Numbered from the stretch's first letter, positions 1 to 13,912 are shown. The stretch: DNA of 64,000 nucleotides from Sindora glabra (GCA_020226215.1 CM035226.1:67727455-67791454), one strand, 5' to 3'. The notes: generated by a model from the letters alone, not told the origin. Translations and numbers: made by a program.

Positions 1-429
1 AAGAACATGCATAATCATCCTTTCATATATCTTGATTAATCACATGCTTAGTAATGATTGTCTACAATATAACTCTTTTAACATATAGTCAAACATTGCT
101 ATTCCAACCATAGTATAGCATACCTATTGAAGATTTTATAATATTTTAGTATAAAGGCATACAATTCTATTATGACATTTGTTTGTCATCATGCATATAT
201 AAGAACAAGCACAATCATTATATGCACCAACAAGCATAATCATTATACCATAACATAGTATGTCTATTAAAACTTGTATAATATAAATCACTTTAGTACA
301 AGACATACAATGCTATTGTAATATTCATTTGTCATCATCAAAACTCATCACATGAAATCTTAAGGCTAATATTATCTTTTATAAGGTCCTTCCAACATGC
401 TATATGATTCTTACTCATCAAGCATATCA

Positions 430-1130
430 AAATGGAGTGTTTTTAATTATCCGATGTATCTTGCATTTTTCTCAAGTCAACTTTCATTGTAACTAACTTA
501 TTAAGAATCCTCTCAAAAGTAAGTCTTTTCTTCTTAAACCTTTCACAAGAAGCATTTTTAGAATGTCTCAAATCTGAGACAATCTTACAAGCTTTTTTAG
601 CTTATGCTTCCTTATCAACGACTAAAATCTATAACTACTCCCAAAAAGTAAAGTCAATATCTTTATTCAAAAAGTGACAAAAATCCATCACCTTACGATA
701 AACCTCCTCTGATAGTTTCTTATCCATTATTAGGTCATCTAGAAGCATAGCTATAGCTAAACTCCTAATTTTAAAGTTTCTCGAGATTGCTAAAGCAATA
801 CCACTATTGACATCATTATTAGAATAAACATTAAGGGTTTCCTCATGTTTCTCCTTCCTTTTATAGTAGCAATTTGCTCCTTAAAGGCACTAGCTCATAT
901 GATAATGCCTTTAGCTCTTTTGGGATTAGGAGTAGGATCAATAGTTTTTTAGGAAGGATGCTTTATTTTGGCACCCTTCAATGCATGAAAGGATTCATTA
1001 CCATATAAAGCCGCTTCATACATCTCTTGAAAATATTTTTGGCTGGAAGGTTTTTGAAAAATGTTATTGGAAAAGTTAAGGGGAGAATTATTAGAGTTGT
1101 TTGGGGAGGTTATGATGAGTAAACAAAAGA
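430..1130 (-). pseudogene. Degenerate TE-type coding remnant
   Basis: The minus strand reads as broken protein in shifting frames. A stretch near 1030-940 begins MYEAALYGNESFHALKG. Near 600-450 there is a Lys/Arg-rich, coiled-coil-like segment. No frame stays open for more than a few dozen codons and stop codons are frequent. The charged tail resembles the C-terminal part of plant-mobile-domain transposon proteins such as the one at 10-11.5 kb, but I could not match a defining motif, so the family is a guess. It is not an active gene. Confidence 0.3.
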
Positions 1131-1576
1131 AAGGATAAAAACTTAAAGGTTTTAATAGTTATTAGCTGAGAAATGTGTGAATCCAATATATGGAAACACA
1201 AAGAACCTATAATACCCAATATAAATCTCATGGATAGAAATTGATAGAATTAAATTATAAATGTTTATTAATGGGTAATTGGTAGAAATAGTCATAAATT
1301 CTAGTAGATGAAAACCTTATTAGGAATTATCTAGGAAAAGTTAAAGTAATTTTAAAATTTATTCAATATTCAAAGTTGACAAAGTTTTGAAGTAACTTAA
1401 ATTTTTTACTTAAATGCATCTTATGAAAGTCCAAGAGGACAAAATGGTAAGATTTTGAACATTGTAAAGATGTGCACGATTTTAAGCAAGGGGGAATATT
1501 TTTCTAACCTAAACAAAACTGACTAACCTAAACAAAAAATAGGTGGTCGATCTTTAGTTGTTTTTTAGTTCAGGTA

Positions 1577-1700
1577 GTGTTGGATATAAGAAATAGAGGA
1601 AGTCGAATTTTTAGTTGATAATGGATTGGTATGTCTAAGTGTTGGATATAAGAAATAAAGGAAGTTGAATTTTTAGTTGATAATGGATTAGTGTGTTTAT
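1577..1700. repeat. Two-copy tandem repeat, 62-bp unit
   Basis: The unit starting GTGTTGGATATAAGAAATA at 1577 recurs at 1639 with only a few base changes. It is a simple local duplication in non-coding sequence. Confidence 0.85.
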
Positions 1701-1799
1701 GTCCGACACTAACTGAACCTACCTGATTTAGTGATCACATAGTTGATGTCCACCAATTGATGATATTCTTAATGAGTATCTAAAAAAAGAGCAAGAACA

Positions 1800-2180
1800 A
1801 GTGTAAGGTGGCAAACTTCACGACATGCTCATTCCTTCTTGTGAACCCACCCTAGGACATATGCAAGAGGTAAGAACAACCCTATGCTAGTTCCTATTAT
1901 TACGTATGCTAGGAATAATCTGCTCCCTTGGAATATCTCCCATTATGAAGCATTCCCCTTTCATGGCAATGTAAACTTTGAAAGCATAATCGAATAGCCC
2001 AAGGTGAATGCCTGGGAACACCAAGTCTAGTAGCAGCACTAATCCACTTGTTAGGAACACCATTATGAATGCCACTAGCTACAACTCTATCACCCACAAC
2101 AATCCCACCACACTCCCATGTTACTATTTTTCTCTTTGACTCCCTTATGAAAGCTGCCACCAAAGACATGTTGGACATGA
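1800..2180 (-). other. GC-richer island, possible captured gene fragment
   Basis: This block is visibly richer in G+C than its surroundings. Its minus strand has an 89-codon open frame starting at 2178 (MSNMSLVAAFIRESKRK...), with a second overlapping open frame. I do not recognise the protein. The residue mix looks more protein-like than the low-complexity frames elsewhere, which suggests an exon fragment carried by a transposon or an old pseudogene. No splice sites or start context support a live gene. Confidence 0.25.
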
Positions 2181-2554
2181 TTCCTTCTTTAAGAATTGAA
2201 CTAAATTAAATAGTTATAAAATTAATTAAATTAATGAATTTAGTAGCAGAGGGAGAAGAAGTTTACCAGGGAGATGAAGATAAAGACAATGGAATAGAAG
2301 AGCAAATAAGCAATTCGAGGTAGGTAATGATGATGATTAAGTCTAGCCAAATTAATAAATTACAAGTGTCAAACACAACTAGGAAGCCACCGTAATGTGC
2401 ATGTGCTTAATTATGCCACTTAGAGATGGGATAAAGACCTATCTCATAAACTGACTCGAACCTACTTGAAATCGCTTGAAACTGATTTAGTTAGTTAATG
2501 TCAGATTAGGTGCTTCAGGTGGTTGATTTCGATTGAAATTTGAACATGAATGTT

Positions 2555-2617
2555 TAGGGGTAGTCGGTTAGGATTGGGCCTGGTAACCAGTCTTACCTGA
2601 CCAATTTCCACCCCTAG
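2555..2617. repeat. Short foldback sequence with hAT-like ends
   Basis: The segment begins TAGGGGTAGTCGG and ends TTTCCACCCCTAG, so its ends are inverted copies over about 7-8 bp, with partial complementarity inside. AGGGGTG-type ends are common in plant hAT elements. No target-site duplication was found, so this may be one terminus of a larger decayed element. Confidence 0.3.
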
Positions 2618-2619
2618 TT

Positions 2620-3777
2620 TCAGGGTTTTAAAAAGAAAAGATAACTTGACTTTGGGACATTAATGTAATTTTCAAATAGCTTTCCTAGTTATGCTTTTAT
2701 TAAAAAAATAAAAGATAATGATTTAGATAAAAAAAATAATATTTTAAGGTATTGTAGCATGTGAAGAATTGATGATCAAGAAGCTTCAATTACATTTATG
2801 AAGTAGGCTTAGTCATCCTTTTGAGATGAGCTTGCATTAAATGAAGATGTTTAGTCATTCATATAAGATAAGCATACATTAAATGGAAGGAATATTCCAG
2901 GCATTATGTAATATGAGAAGATTAACTAAGATTTTTCTCTTTGAAATAGAACCAAAATCATGTAACTACTAGAGGAACAAGTAGGATGACGTAATTAAGG
3001 CTTAAAGGTTACTTCACCTTATCATTATAAATAGGATTGTTTAATTCAAGTTCTTCACACCCAAATTTGAGAGAAGTATCACCATTTTAGGAGAAAAAGA
3101 AGAGTAAGAAAATTCTTTAAGTTCTTGAGAACTCTTTTCTTCTTCTTCATACTTTTCTAGGAAAATTCTTGAGAGATCCTTGTGAGTTTCTTATAGAAAC
3201 CTTGAGTTTTTTTTTTTAGAGTTTCTTAAAGAAAGCCATTAGATCTTTAAAGAATAGACAAAGGATCACTTTTTTCAATTTCTTTTCTTGTAAAAGTTCA
3301 CTTATTAACTTTATATTGTTTTTATAATAATGGAACTTGAATCCATAGGTGCATAAAGAAAGTAAACAAAGCTTAACAAGAATAAGTGGAAATCTACCTA
3401 TTTTCCTCTAAGTTTTCTCTAAGAAGGTTATTGTGTAATATGTATATATATTTTGCTTGATGATGTGTTAAAGTAATGATTTTTCATGATTGATCTTATT
3501 TTTCCTAATCGTGAAAAAAGTTATCTTGAAATAAAGTGTTTTGGAAAAATTTTGGCTTCTGGAATCATCCTATGATTTTGAAAGATGAACCTTTAAAAAA
3601 GATTTCTTAAAAAATAAAGTATGTTAAAAAGGCTTGATGTTTGAAACATTCTTGTTTGGAAGCAAAAAAAGAAAGATTTTAATGTTTTGATAAAGATAAA
3701 TGTTTGAAATGATTTTTTAATAAGTAAAGGAGACAAAAAAATTATCTAATAAAGGCTTTGCAAAGAAAGTAAGAAGG
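2620..3777. other. No gene seen; LTR-like promoter segment
   Basis: AT-rich sequence without a credible reading frame. A TATA-type motif (TTATAAATAGG) at 3026-3036, followed by purine-rich sequence with many TTCTT/GAGAA runs, is typical of the R-U5 part of plant LTRs on the plus strand. No LTR partner or TG...CA ends were identified. Confidence 0.25.
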
Positions 3778-3909
3778 AAACTCTTAAGAAGATTTGAGAA
3801 AAAGACTTTTCTAATCATGATTTGAAGTAAAAAATATTTCAAAAAACTCTTAAGAAGATTTGAGAAAAATACTTTTCTAATCATTATTTGAAGTAAAAAA
3901 TATTTGGAA
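3778..3909. repeat. Two-copy tandem repeat, 66-bp unit
   Basis: The unit containing CTCTTAAGAAGATTTGAG at 3781 recurs at 3847 with two or three substitutions. The sequence is non-coding and AT-rich. Confidence 0.85.
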
Positions 3910-6900
3910 ACATGATTTTATACAAGAAAGAAACAAAAATTTTGTTGAAAAGCCTATCTAGAGCTCTCAAGTTCTATGTGTGAACCTAGGGTTAAGTTTT
4001 GATTATTATAATAAAATCAAGTTTACAATGTTTTAAATCTTAATAGGGATATTATATGATAGTTATGTTAAAAATTTTAAGCAAAAATAATTTTGAAAAC
4101 CAAGATTGAAGTTTTCGAGTTTCATCCCCCTTTCTTGAGGAAAAATTTTGTATTATGAAAAAAACTTGTTACACGTATTTTTCAACTCTCTTGAAAATGT
4201 TAGCATACATTTATATCATAGTTTATGAAGCAATAACAAGATGAAAATGGATCTTGAAGTTCTTGATTTTATGCTACTAAAATAGCACTAAAAAGCTACA
4301 TTTTCAAGTTAAAAATTATCTCTTACGAAATGATTTTCCAGTAAAGTGTGTGGGTTGGTCATGTAAAATGTTTAGAGCAAGAAAATGGTTGAAATATGTT
4401 ATTTAATATCTTTAAGGCTAGAAAATTTTACAAAATTTTGAATTAAAATTGTATTTCAAAGCAAGGGTTGCATTTTAAAACCTAGTAGAGGGTTATGCTT
4501 GTATGAATGAGTACATTGTATTAATACATGATGAATTTGTGTAGTTTTTATACTACTAGATAGCATATACATGTGCTTAAATTAGTGAAGAAAAACAATT
4601 TTCTTACTTAATTAAGTAATGAGTAAAAGGTAGGCTTAAATTAAGTTAATCTTCATAATTTTACTATGAAAAATTGTGTGATATGTGCTTGATATTATTG
4701 CTTGATATAGTTTGTATAGTAATATTACTTTAAATTTATGCTTGAATAAATGTGAAAAATAAAAGTAATGCTACACAATTTCTTGTTAAAATCCATGAGC
4801 ATGAAATGATGTTTTAATACATAAATTAAGTTGTAATTATCTTATAAATAATGCAAGCACTAGTGAAATATGACTCAAAATATGGTTGAAAAGGTAATGT
4901 TTGTAATTATGCTCAAATTCTATTATGTTGAATTTTTTTAAATGCAACAAATAGAAAATATAAATATATGAAATAATTGGAAAAAGTTTTCTGGTAAGAA
5001 AGTTGTTTTAATATATGTTTTGTATATGTCGGATTTTTTAGCTAAAACCCATTAAAAAATTAGTGTGATAACCATTTACTAAGTAATTAAATTACTTATT
5101 CTACTTGTGGTTATTATTTTTAGATACGCCACACCCTAATAATGCCCATTGAAATCATTGATACTTGATGGTACATTTATGAAATTGCTTATAGATGGTA
5201 TAGGCTATAACTTCATTAGCAATAGTAGCCACACCACCAACAGTGGTTCTTGATCAACTATTATATTCTCTAACACTGGAGGACCTTATTACTAATGATT
5301 TTGATGCCACAATGACAACTAGTTCGATAAATAGTTATTATGCTTATCTATTTTTATATTATTTGCACAATTATATTCAGACCATCTTTTTTTTATTTAT
5401 ATTAATATTTGAAACTCTAATAATTAGGTTATTGCAAGGCCTAGTTAACTTTTTGTATAATTAACTTATATGTATAATTATGTATGATATGTGACAAATT
5501 AATGTATAACTTTTGATATTATTTTGATTACTGTATGATTTTTACAAAAAGAAAGATTCTTATGATGCATAGCAAGTTATCCCACATGATTTTCTAAATG
5601 AGGAGGAAAGGAAAATGATTTTCCTTTTCATCAAAGTTAAGCACATATTTTTAAATTTGAAAATAGGCACTTAAGTATTATATAGTTATGAATTTTGAAA
5701 AAGACGTTTCAAATAATTTTCAAGAAATATTTCTAACTTGATCATATCTCTAAATTTTTAAGGAGATTATATTATCTCTAAAAGTATTTAATAAAAAAAC
5801 ATGATCTTTTGATTTCTTAAGTTTTTCCTAACCTGATCCTATATTATTATGTTAGTTTCATGGTTTGAACTTTTATTATTAAGAAAAAAAACTCAATTCT
5901 TTTAAAAGAATCAAAAAAGTTTTTCATTAATTTTTCTTCAAAAATATCTTGTTAATTTCTTGAAGAATTTCAACAAAAAAGACATTCATACAATTTTGTA
6001 AATCCAAAACTATATTTCAACTATTTCTTATTAAAAAAATGGGAAATAGTTTGTTTGGAAAAGAAGTATTTAAAATATGTATTTTTATTTTTAAAATCAA
6101 AGGAAATTATTATATATTCAATTTTAAAGTATCCTTCAAAAAGAAAGAAAACAAAAAAGAAGTCCTTCATACCTTTGTATTTCTCAAAGTTAGTTTTGTT
6201 TGGCATAAATCTCTTTATTTACTTCTTATTAAGTAGTTTTTTTTTATCTATTTAAATTTAATGATATTGAGGAAGTTTTGCTTATCAATTATTTTAAAAA
6301 TATGAGAATCATATGTTTTAGCAGATTTATTTTCTAGTAAAGGTTTGGAAAGATAAGTATATGTATATTAAAGAATAAAAAATTTAATGAAAATTTTGGA
6401 ACTTGAATTTTATTTTATTTTTTGCATATTGCATGATTTAGAAAAAAAGTAAGTTTTGCAAAGTGGTTTTGATTAGAAAAGCTTGTAAAGATGTTTTTTA
6501 CACCAATCACTATCTTAACACATAAAGAAGCATTAATAAGGACGAGAAAATCAAAGATCATAATCATTAAGTGCGTTGACATAGAAAACATTTAAAAAGC
6601 AAGGCATTATGGGCTTTGAAAAGTATACGAGAAATGAAGAATTATTTAAAAAAAAAGAAAAAAAAAAGAGAAGGGGTCAAGCCTAATACATAGCAAAAAG
6701 TGTAAAAAATAATAAATGCCATTTATTTAAAAAATTTACATAAAATTAGGTGTTCATCTTAAGATCACACCATATTACTACCTTACATCATCCTAAGGCA
6801 AGTGTTATTTCTACCCTAAATCACTAAATGGACACCTTAATAATTTAAAAGCAATTGAACCTTTCTAGCATAAAATTGGGTCTTGGTCGTCTTTATAGTA

Positions 6901-8400
6901 GTAAAACCAAGCAAAGTTCAACATTAGCACATCAATATGATGTCATTGCAAGAGTGTGGTCACCTAGAATTGAAACATGAAGTATAACACACCCTAACAT
7001 TAAAAACCCCAACATTGATGGTAAAAGGGTTACTAATAAATCTAGGAGGCCCTGGTATTCGATTAAACCTCAACCTAACACTAGTTCACACAAAAAGAAC
7101 TAATTCAAAATGTTATTTTCTCATCCCTAGAAAAAGGAAAAGGTTAAGTTCCCTATGCTTTAAAGAAAAAGATAGGGTTTATCCTTAGGTATTGCACAAT
7201 GGTTTATTCAACCCTAACCTAATGCATCGCATCCATGACAATAGTTTAGTGTACATGATTAAAATCCCAATAGACGAAAACTTACCCAAGAGAAGGAAGT
7301 AAGAGAAGAGTATCTAAATAAAGCCTTGGAGAGGTATCCAAGACATGACAAATAAAAGAAAGGATGGTTCATAGAAACCCTATCTCAGAAAAAGTGATGT
7401 AAATGTTGCAAGCAAAGTAGTAATTTAAAGCCTAATCTCTTACTAAAATTGCCTAGGATTATAGATGAGTCATTTTGCCTCTACTGTTGAATTCTCTATG
7501 ATAACTTCCATGAACTCTCACCAAACTTCTTTGATATAGGAGCCTTCATAGAAACTTTAAACAATTATGGAATTTTTAGCCACCTCATAGTTGAAAGTTA
7601 TATTAGAAAATAGTCCAAGATCATAATTGCTACTTGAGTTGCTTGAGCAAGCGACGGGGAATAAATAAAGCACAAAAAAAAGTGAAAAAGCTTAAGAGAG
7701 ATTATTAGTAGGAAAAAATTAAAGAGAATATAAGAAAGAAAGTAAGAATTTATTAATAAGAGGTCACACTTTCCCTCAGGAAGACAATAATAGTCGATTA
7801 ATGAAGTATTAGTGGAAGTGATTAGAAGAGCTCAATATCATTAAAATGACAAATATTCTCAAGGTATGCAAACAAAAAAGGGAAATATGCTAGGAATAAC
7901 AAATAAAGTGCATTTATTATTTATTATTACAAAAATAATAACAAAGGTTTATCTACATTATAAAAGGATTCTATCTTAGCTTTCACACTTATAATGTACT
8001 GGGAAATAATTTCCTACCATTAAGTAAGTTATCTCGATAGTCCTTCAAGATTCATAGCTTATTAACTAATTATTGATACTCAATATAGTTCATAAAGGTG
8101 AAAACACCCTTCATTACTTTCAGAATAATATCTATCTCAAAGAACTTAGATAAAGTCAGTGCATCCCTTTTGAATTCTACAATATCCTTTGCAAAGCATG
8201 AAAACATTGTCTTATCCTTCCAAGTTCTTCAGAATTAAGCCAATTTGGTACAACCTATAGCATAATACCAAGCTTTCTATTTCTATAAGAAAGAATAAGC
8301 TTATGCTAGTGCAACAATGTCTTTTTCAATAAGCTCAAATCTTCATATCAAATATCACAAAGACTATGAGCTTTTACTTGCCTCATAAGTTTGTCCAAAT
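3910..8400. other. AT-rich sequence without recognisable genes
   Basis: Several frames of 60-75 codons exist (for example around 5243-5464 and 6021-6255). They are Phe/Ile/Lys/Tyr-rich, overlap on both strands and look like chance products of AT-rich DNA. I recognise no domain, RNA gene or clear element boundary. The higher-complexity stretch 6750-8400 reads like decayed TE coding sequence, but no family could be named. Confidence 0.4.
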
Positions 8401-10797
8401 GAGCTTTTTAAATATCTTTATCCTTTAGTGGGACCTTAAAGATGCAGGTAATGGGTCCATAAAGCTTTTTAGAAAGGAATGGAATTACTACAACTACTAG
8501 GGCTAACAGTGAATAACAAATACTCTCTATTTGAAGTTTAAAAAATAAACCCAATGGGACTAGATAGGTCTTACTTGAGGTCAAAACCTCAGCATTTTAC
8601 AACCTAAAAAATGTAGCTACAATTGAATTTAAGTGCATTGACTAGCTAAGAAGGTAGGAAGCGACTCCATAACTCTAGCATCCTCCTAAGGAATTGGCAC
8701 CTCAAGACCTCAATTAGCAAATGAAGAAACAATTGTAGTAGTGTCCATAGCAAGCTTTCCATGTAACTTTTTGCTTAGGTTTAAGTTAATAGCACATGTA
8801 TGAATCATCTAAGGATTAGAATGAATATAAGTAGCAAAAGAAATAGTATTTTGAACATCCTCCATTGAAACAACAAGCTTTTCTACAACTATTTGACCTT
8901 AATGAAAGAATAATACATGATTAGTCTCCTAAATAACACAAATAGCCTCAAACAAATAGAATATAAGTACCTAAAGAGGAAGGTACCTCCTTATAAGTTT
9001 CCTCATTATTGCCTAAATTAGCATATAAATGAGGCATGTCTTTGTTTAGAGAATTATTATAGGATACAATGACCTACATGTTCATGGCCAAAGGATTATT
9101 TTTAACCATAAGAGCTCGCATGTTGGTATCTAAGGACTGCTACTAGACCTCAAGAATAATGGCACTAGTAATAATCCTCAAATCTCCCAAATTACCTCAT
9201 TCTTTACCAAAATCTACCACAAGCCACTAAAAAAAGTATGAACTACTGATAAATAAGAACAAGGAAATAAAAAAATAACAATAAAACATTAACCATTAGA
9301 TAAATCAATAGTTAAAGCTTCACCACTAACATTTATCCCCTTCATAAAATCAAATCATCAAGTGAAGAATACTTATTGGAATAAGAAGAAGAAATGAAAT
9401 TAACCTTAGGATATTGAAGGATTTAAGAAATATCATTTGCTATCACCTTTTCTATTTAATCAAAATTAAGATTCAAAGATTTAATATTGGACAATGTACC
9501 TGAAGAAGTAACATCTTTCTCCACATCAACAAAGGACTTCTACTTTTAAAGGCAATAATAAAACATGAGCTTTTGAAAAGAAATAAAACAAACAGTGCAA
9601 TCCATACCAAAGCCAGAAGCAATACCCTTAAAGGTATTTGGTCTTCACTTTTTTAGCATCTTCTGAGGACTTAAGGCACTTTGCATTAAGGGTCTCCAAA
9701 AGAAGTTCTATAACATGTTTACTATTTATTCAAGCAAAATGATACCATTACTAATAGAGAAAGACCTTCTAGTGACCTTGAACTTTTTAACAAAGGACCC
9801 TAGTAAAATCAAGTATAATGAGTCCGTACTTAATATACTCCTAGACTCAATAAGGGTAGGAGTAATAAGCACAAAAATAACTATATCATGGCATTACTGC
9901 TTGTGAACCATAGTCCATGTCATGGTAAGATGTCTATCACTTGTCATCAATAGAAAATCCACAACTTCAAGGAACGTAGTTACTACTCTTTATTGAAATC
10001 CTTCAAATATAGTCTAACATGGTTAATCATAACCAAAATGATCAGCTACCTTATTAGGGTGATAACGCACTAAGAAGAAGGCCCCTCAATGTGAGTAAAA
10101 TCCATCCATAAGGATAAGGCTTAGTAGAGTGGCAAGGGTCAAAATTGGCAACCATCTATCATAATTCCCTTCTCTTTAATTGTGCCAAATTTTCCTACTT
10201 ATTAGCTCAACATTAAAAGCAACATTATGGTTCTCCCTGCTTCTAAAGATCCACTTTAGCATAGTTCCTATAAGAAATGTAGGGGCAAAAACAAAAGTGA
10301 TGCATATATTTTATCAATGAATCCAAGTGTGCCTTTCTATTAGAATGACCCTAATGCCAAAAATTAGGGAAGTTTATCTAGATCAACCATAGTCTTTGGC
10401 ATAAGGAGAAAGCACTTATACAAGAAAAAATTGAAGAAAATCTACATGAGCAAAGATGTTCACCATACATTACCTATTTGATAATTCCATTTAGCCTTAA
10501 AGCTAATCTAGATGGAGAGAAAGCCTAACTAAGAAAGCATGACCCAAAGATAATCACATTCTAAAAGCAATATGTGAACTAACAAAAGGATATTAGAATT
10601 TAAATTCTTAAAAGAGGGCCCAATGAAATTGAAATAACTCAACTAATAAGCCATGAAGGCTAGAAGAAACAAATTATCATTTTCATTATCATAGGTATCA
10701 CCCTTTATTACAGAATGCCTCTTACTATGTTAAAGTATTTCAACCATTTGGCAAAAGTGGATTTATCACCAAAATAAGGAGATCTCTTTACTACTGC
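8400..10797 (-). pseudogene. Decayed 3' part of plant-mobile-domain gene
   Basis: Continuing downstream of the better-preserved part, the minus strand gives recognisable but heavily interrupted segments. The clearest is at 10066-10026, reading RYHPNKVADHFGYD, which matches the usual 'P-N-R-V-A-x-Q-F-G-x-D-Q' element near the end of the plant mobile domain. It is out of frame with the 5' part, so indels separate them. Stops are dense, and the last 1.5 kb (about 8400-9700) is only weakly protein-like, with a charged tail. The extent is approximate. Confidence 0.4.
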
Positions 10798-11469
10798 TTA
10801 ATCCTTTTTAGAATACCTTATAGAGCCATATTTACCTGAACCACCCCTCAACTTAGCTACTAATCTCACATGCTCTTCAGAAGTGCCTAAAAAATATATA
10901 CCAACCTCATCAATCATAGGCATTTTATATAGAGCATACATATCCTCAAAAGTAAGAGTAAACTCATACCAAGTAGTCATAAAAGTGTGAGTCTCACTTA
11001 GCTAACACTTCACTGATACTAAATGGGAAAAGATAAGAAAAAAATCAACAACCCTTGCTAGTTTTAAACAACTACAATTGTTAGGGTTTCCTAAAATTTC
11101 ATTAGCCCAAGCACCAAATCCATCTATGGGCTATAATTTGGCTATGTATTTCATAGTACTAAAAGAATTGTCCTTTCTAGTCAACATCAATGAAACACTA
11201 GGGAAATTAATCTTTTCTAGAATTTTCTCATCATGGAAAAGCCTAAATGTCATAGAATTAACATATGGACCTATCTCAATATTTGAGAAATTCATAAAGA
11301 ATTCATCAAAATCATCCTCTACCTACTCTAGTTCTATTAATTGAACTTTTGTACCTAAATTTGCCTTTAAAGCTGAAGGCAAAATTTCAAAATTAACAGA
11401 CATAGGGATCAAAGCCTTCTCCTCACCATCAATTGCAATGATTTTGGAAACAATCTTCATAGTGGCCAT
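10798..11469 (-). pseudogene. Plant mobile domain (PMD) transposon gene, 5' part
   Basis: A single minus-strand frame runs from ATG at 11469 (MATMKIVSK) to 10798, interrupted by only three stops, all TAG (11323-11325, 11131-11133, 11002-11004). Near its end, SETHTF is followed by EFTLTFEDMYALYKMPM. This is the plant mobile domain signature (usual form: W-x-P-E-T-H-T-F ... G-E-x-T-x-T-L-E-D-V), found in Mutator-type, gypsy-associated and domesticated MAIL/MAIN-like proteins. The stop just before SETHTF sits where family members have Trp, so TGG to TAG is likely. The protein is dead. The PMD call is by motif only. Confidence 0.55.
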
Positions 11470-12658
11470 CTTTTTTAGAGTCATAGTAATATCAAGTCAC
11501 AAAAAAAGAGAGAAAATGAAAAGTAAGATAGAGAAAAACTCTTCTAAAATAAAGAGTAAAGATAAATATTGACTTAAAGAACAAATGTTCAATATAAATA
11601 AATGAGCAAAAGTTCACTAAACTTTAAAAACAAATCAAACCCTCATCAAAAGAAAATATTACCCTTAAAAGAAAGGACCATCAAGAAAAGTAAGATCTCT
11701 AAAAATGAAAACCTATTACACCATAAGGAGGAACAAAAAATTCTTAGAAAACTTGCCAAAGTTAAAAAATTGCATAACATTCATGCTATTAAAAGAGTTG
11801 TCATAGTCCCTACACAAAAGGCTTAGTGTAGATACTTTGGCTTTACAAAGTCAAAGACATGGGTCAGCCTATCAAACTTAGTAAAGTCCATTGCTAAAGT
11901 GTACCTCAAAAGATGATCTATAGCTTGATAGAAGCCTAATTTATACTAGTCCAAAGAGGCAAATCTTAAATGATAAATGCACCATAAGCACATATATCAT
12001 TGTAGAGATTTGAATGAATAAGGTCCTACAAAAGCCCAGAGCCATCTAGCAATTATCCTACTTATAATAAGAGCCATTTTGGCTACGAAAAGTAGAAATC
12101 TTTCTCCACTTTACTTGGAATTCCTTTAAATGAGCTTGGTTGGATGGGAATGAAAGCCTTGCCTGTTATATATAGGAATGCCAAGCATGTCACACTTAAG
12201 CTTTCTTATTGTGGGTCCTTTAAGTGAAGTAAGCAAGAGTAACTGCAATAATTCCTACCCCTTCTACCCCTTTACCAAGTAACCATAACCACTTATGGTC
12301 CTACATTATCACCTTTATTACCATAGTCCATTGTCTAATACCATTCATATCAATCATTATCCCACCATAATTATCCAAATATCTTTATATTAGTTATCAT
12401 ATATCTTATTATTTGATTAACCCTAATCTAAACTTATAGATTATTACGTACTCCCCATGCCACCTTTTTTACTCCTAACATATAAAACCCCTACATGCAC
12501 CCATCCAAAGGTAGAACTTAAATAGAAAATCATCACCTAGCAAACCATATGCCCTGCTAAAACACTTCACAAAGAATGCTCACTCTTTCTTTCCTTAAGC
12601 CACTCTTGAAGATTCCATTATCTTTCTTATATTTTGAACCCCAGAACTCTAAGAATCA

Positions 12659-13912
12659 ACAAAATTAAACTAATAAATACAAAGATGTCAAGTAATAAAT
12701 GTTTGTTAATATAACTAACTATAATGGGCATCCTCACTTTTAAAATTTACATAGGTATTATAGTCTTTACCTTTTATTTATTTATAACTAGTCCTTATTT
12801 TGGCCTCCCACAATTTGGTTTGTATTTTGTGGTTCAAAGATTATTTATATCAATTTAGTCTCTTAATTATTTAATATCATTTAATCATGTCCTTTTGCTA
12901 GCTTACCATTAAAATGTTACATATTAAGGTAATTTTATGGAGAATTCCACCTCGCAAAAGGCTAGGTGTTTTTACTAATGGATTATCTTTTTTTTTCAAA
13001 TCTTAAAGTGAATAAGAGAAAATAAAAAGTCAAAATCTTAATACATGAAAGATAATTTAATACAGAAAATATTTACACACTTCAAAAGTGAAGTTCTTTA
13101 TAAAATTACTCTATCTATTAATTGAATAGCAAATGTGGAATCATCTAATGATCCTGCCAATTTAAATAGTTCTTACTTTCTTAAATATTTAGCTAAATAG
13201 CTTATGTTGATCATCTAATGATGATTTAGGAGTCTAAATAATGACATATGTTTTACGACATCGATTTGATAAAAACACTTAGTTCTTGGAGTAAAATTAA
13301 CCATTTGCTTCTCACTTTAGGTTCTAGTGCACAATTCTAACCAATGAGAAGAAGTAAAAGGTAAATTTAGTTGAACAAATAAAAACTTCCTAATGATAAT
13401 TAAAAATATAAAGTAAAATAAAACTCCCTAATAGCATACTAAAGATAGGGAACAACTAAAACCCATTTCAAAGAGATTCTCAAATTAAAGCATAGAAGAT
13501 TTTTATTGAATCACTTCAAACACTTTATACTACAAGATTATATTAATATAAGAATTTAAATTTGATTCACTATTAGCTTAAATGAACTTTATACTATCAT
13601 CCATACACATGTTATTATGTTAATAAAAAATTATTAAATTTTTTTCTATTTTTAAAAATTCTTAATTAATATTACATTTTGAATGATATACCTTTTTATT
13701 ATTTATAGTAGAATGGAATATTTTATATTGATAGTTAATAAAATTTAAATTTTTAATGTAATTTTTAAATGTTACAACTATAATACTTATCCTTAATTTT
13801 ACCTAATAAACTAATGATAATCAATAATTTTATTATCCATTTGTTAATTTTACGAGATTCACTATTTAAAATTTTATATTTTCAACTTTAAAATATTAAA
13901 AATTAAAAAAAA
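12659..13912. repeat. Unidentified repeat 'R', copy 1, left part
   Basis: This block is collinear with 25123-26389 plus 27880-28129, over shared stretches such as GTAATAAATGTTTGTTAA, TATTTAATATCATTTAA and AGTAAAATTAACCATTTG, at roughly 75-80% identity by eye. It lacks the MITE and the 1.5-kb insertion present in copy 2. It is broken at about 13912 by a copia-type element and appears to resume at 23440. No coding frame or terminal motif identifies the family. Confidence 0.7.

Noticed and set aside
6021..6255. Overlapping 61-66-codon frames on both strands
   Set aside because: Mutual overlap and Phe/Lys/Ile-dominated composition indicate chance frames in AT-rich DNA.
11602..11826. 74-codon Lys-rich plus-strand frame
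   Set aside because: Low-complexity Lys/Ile/Asn composition with no domain, next to a minus-strand TE pseudogene. Likely chance.
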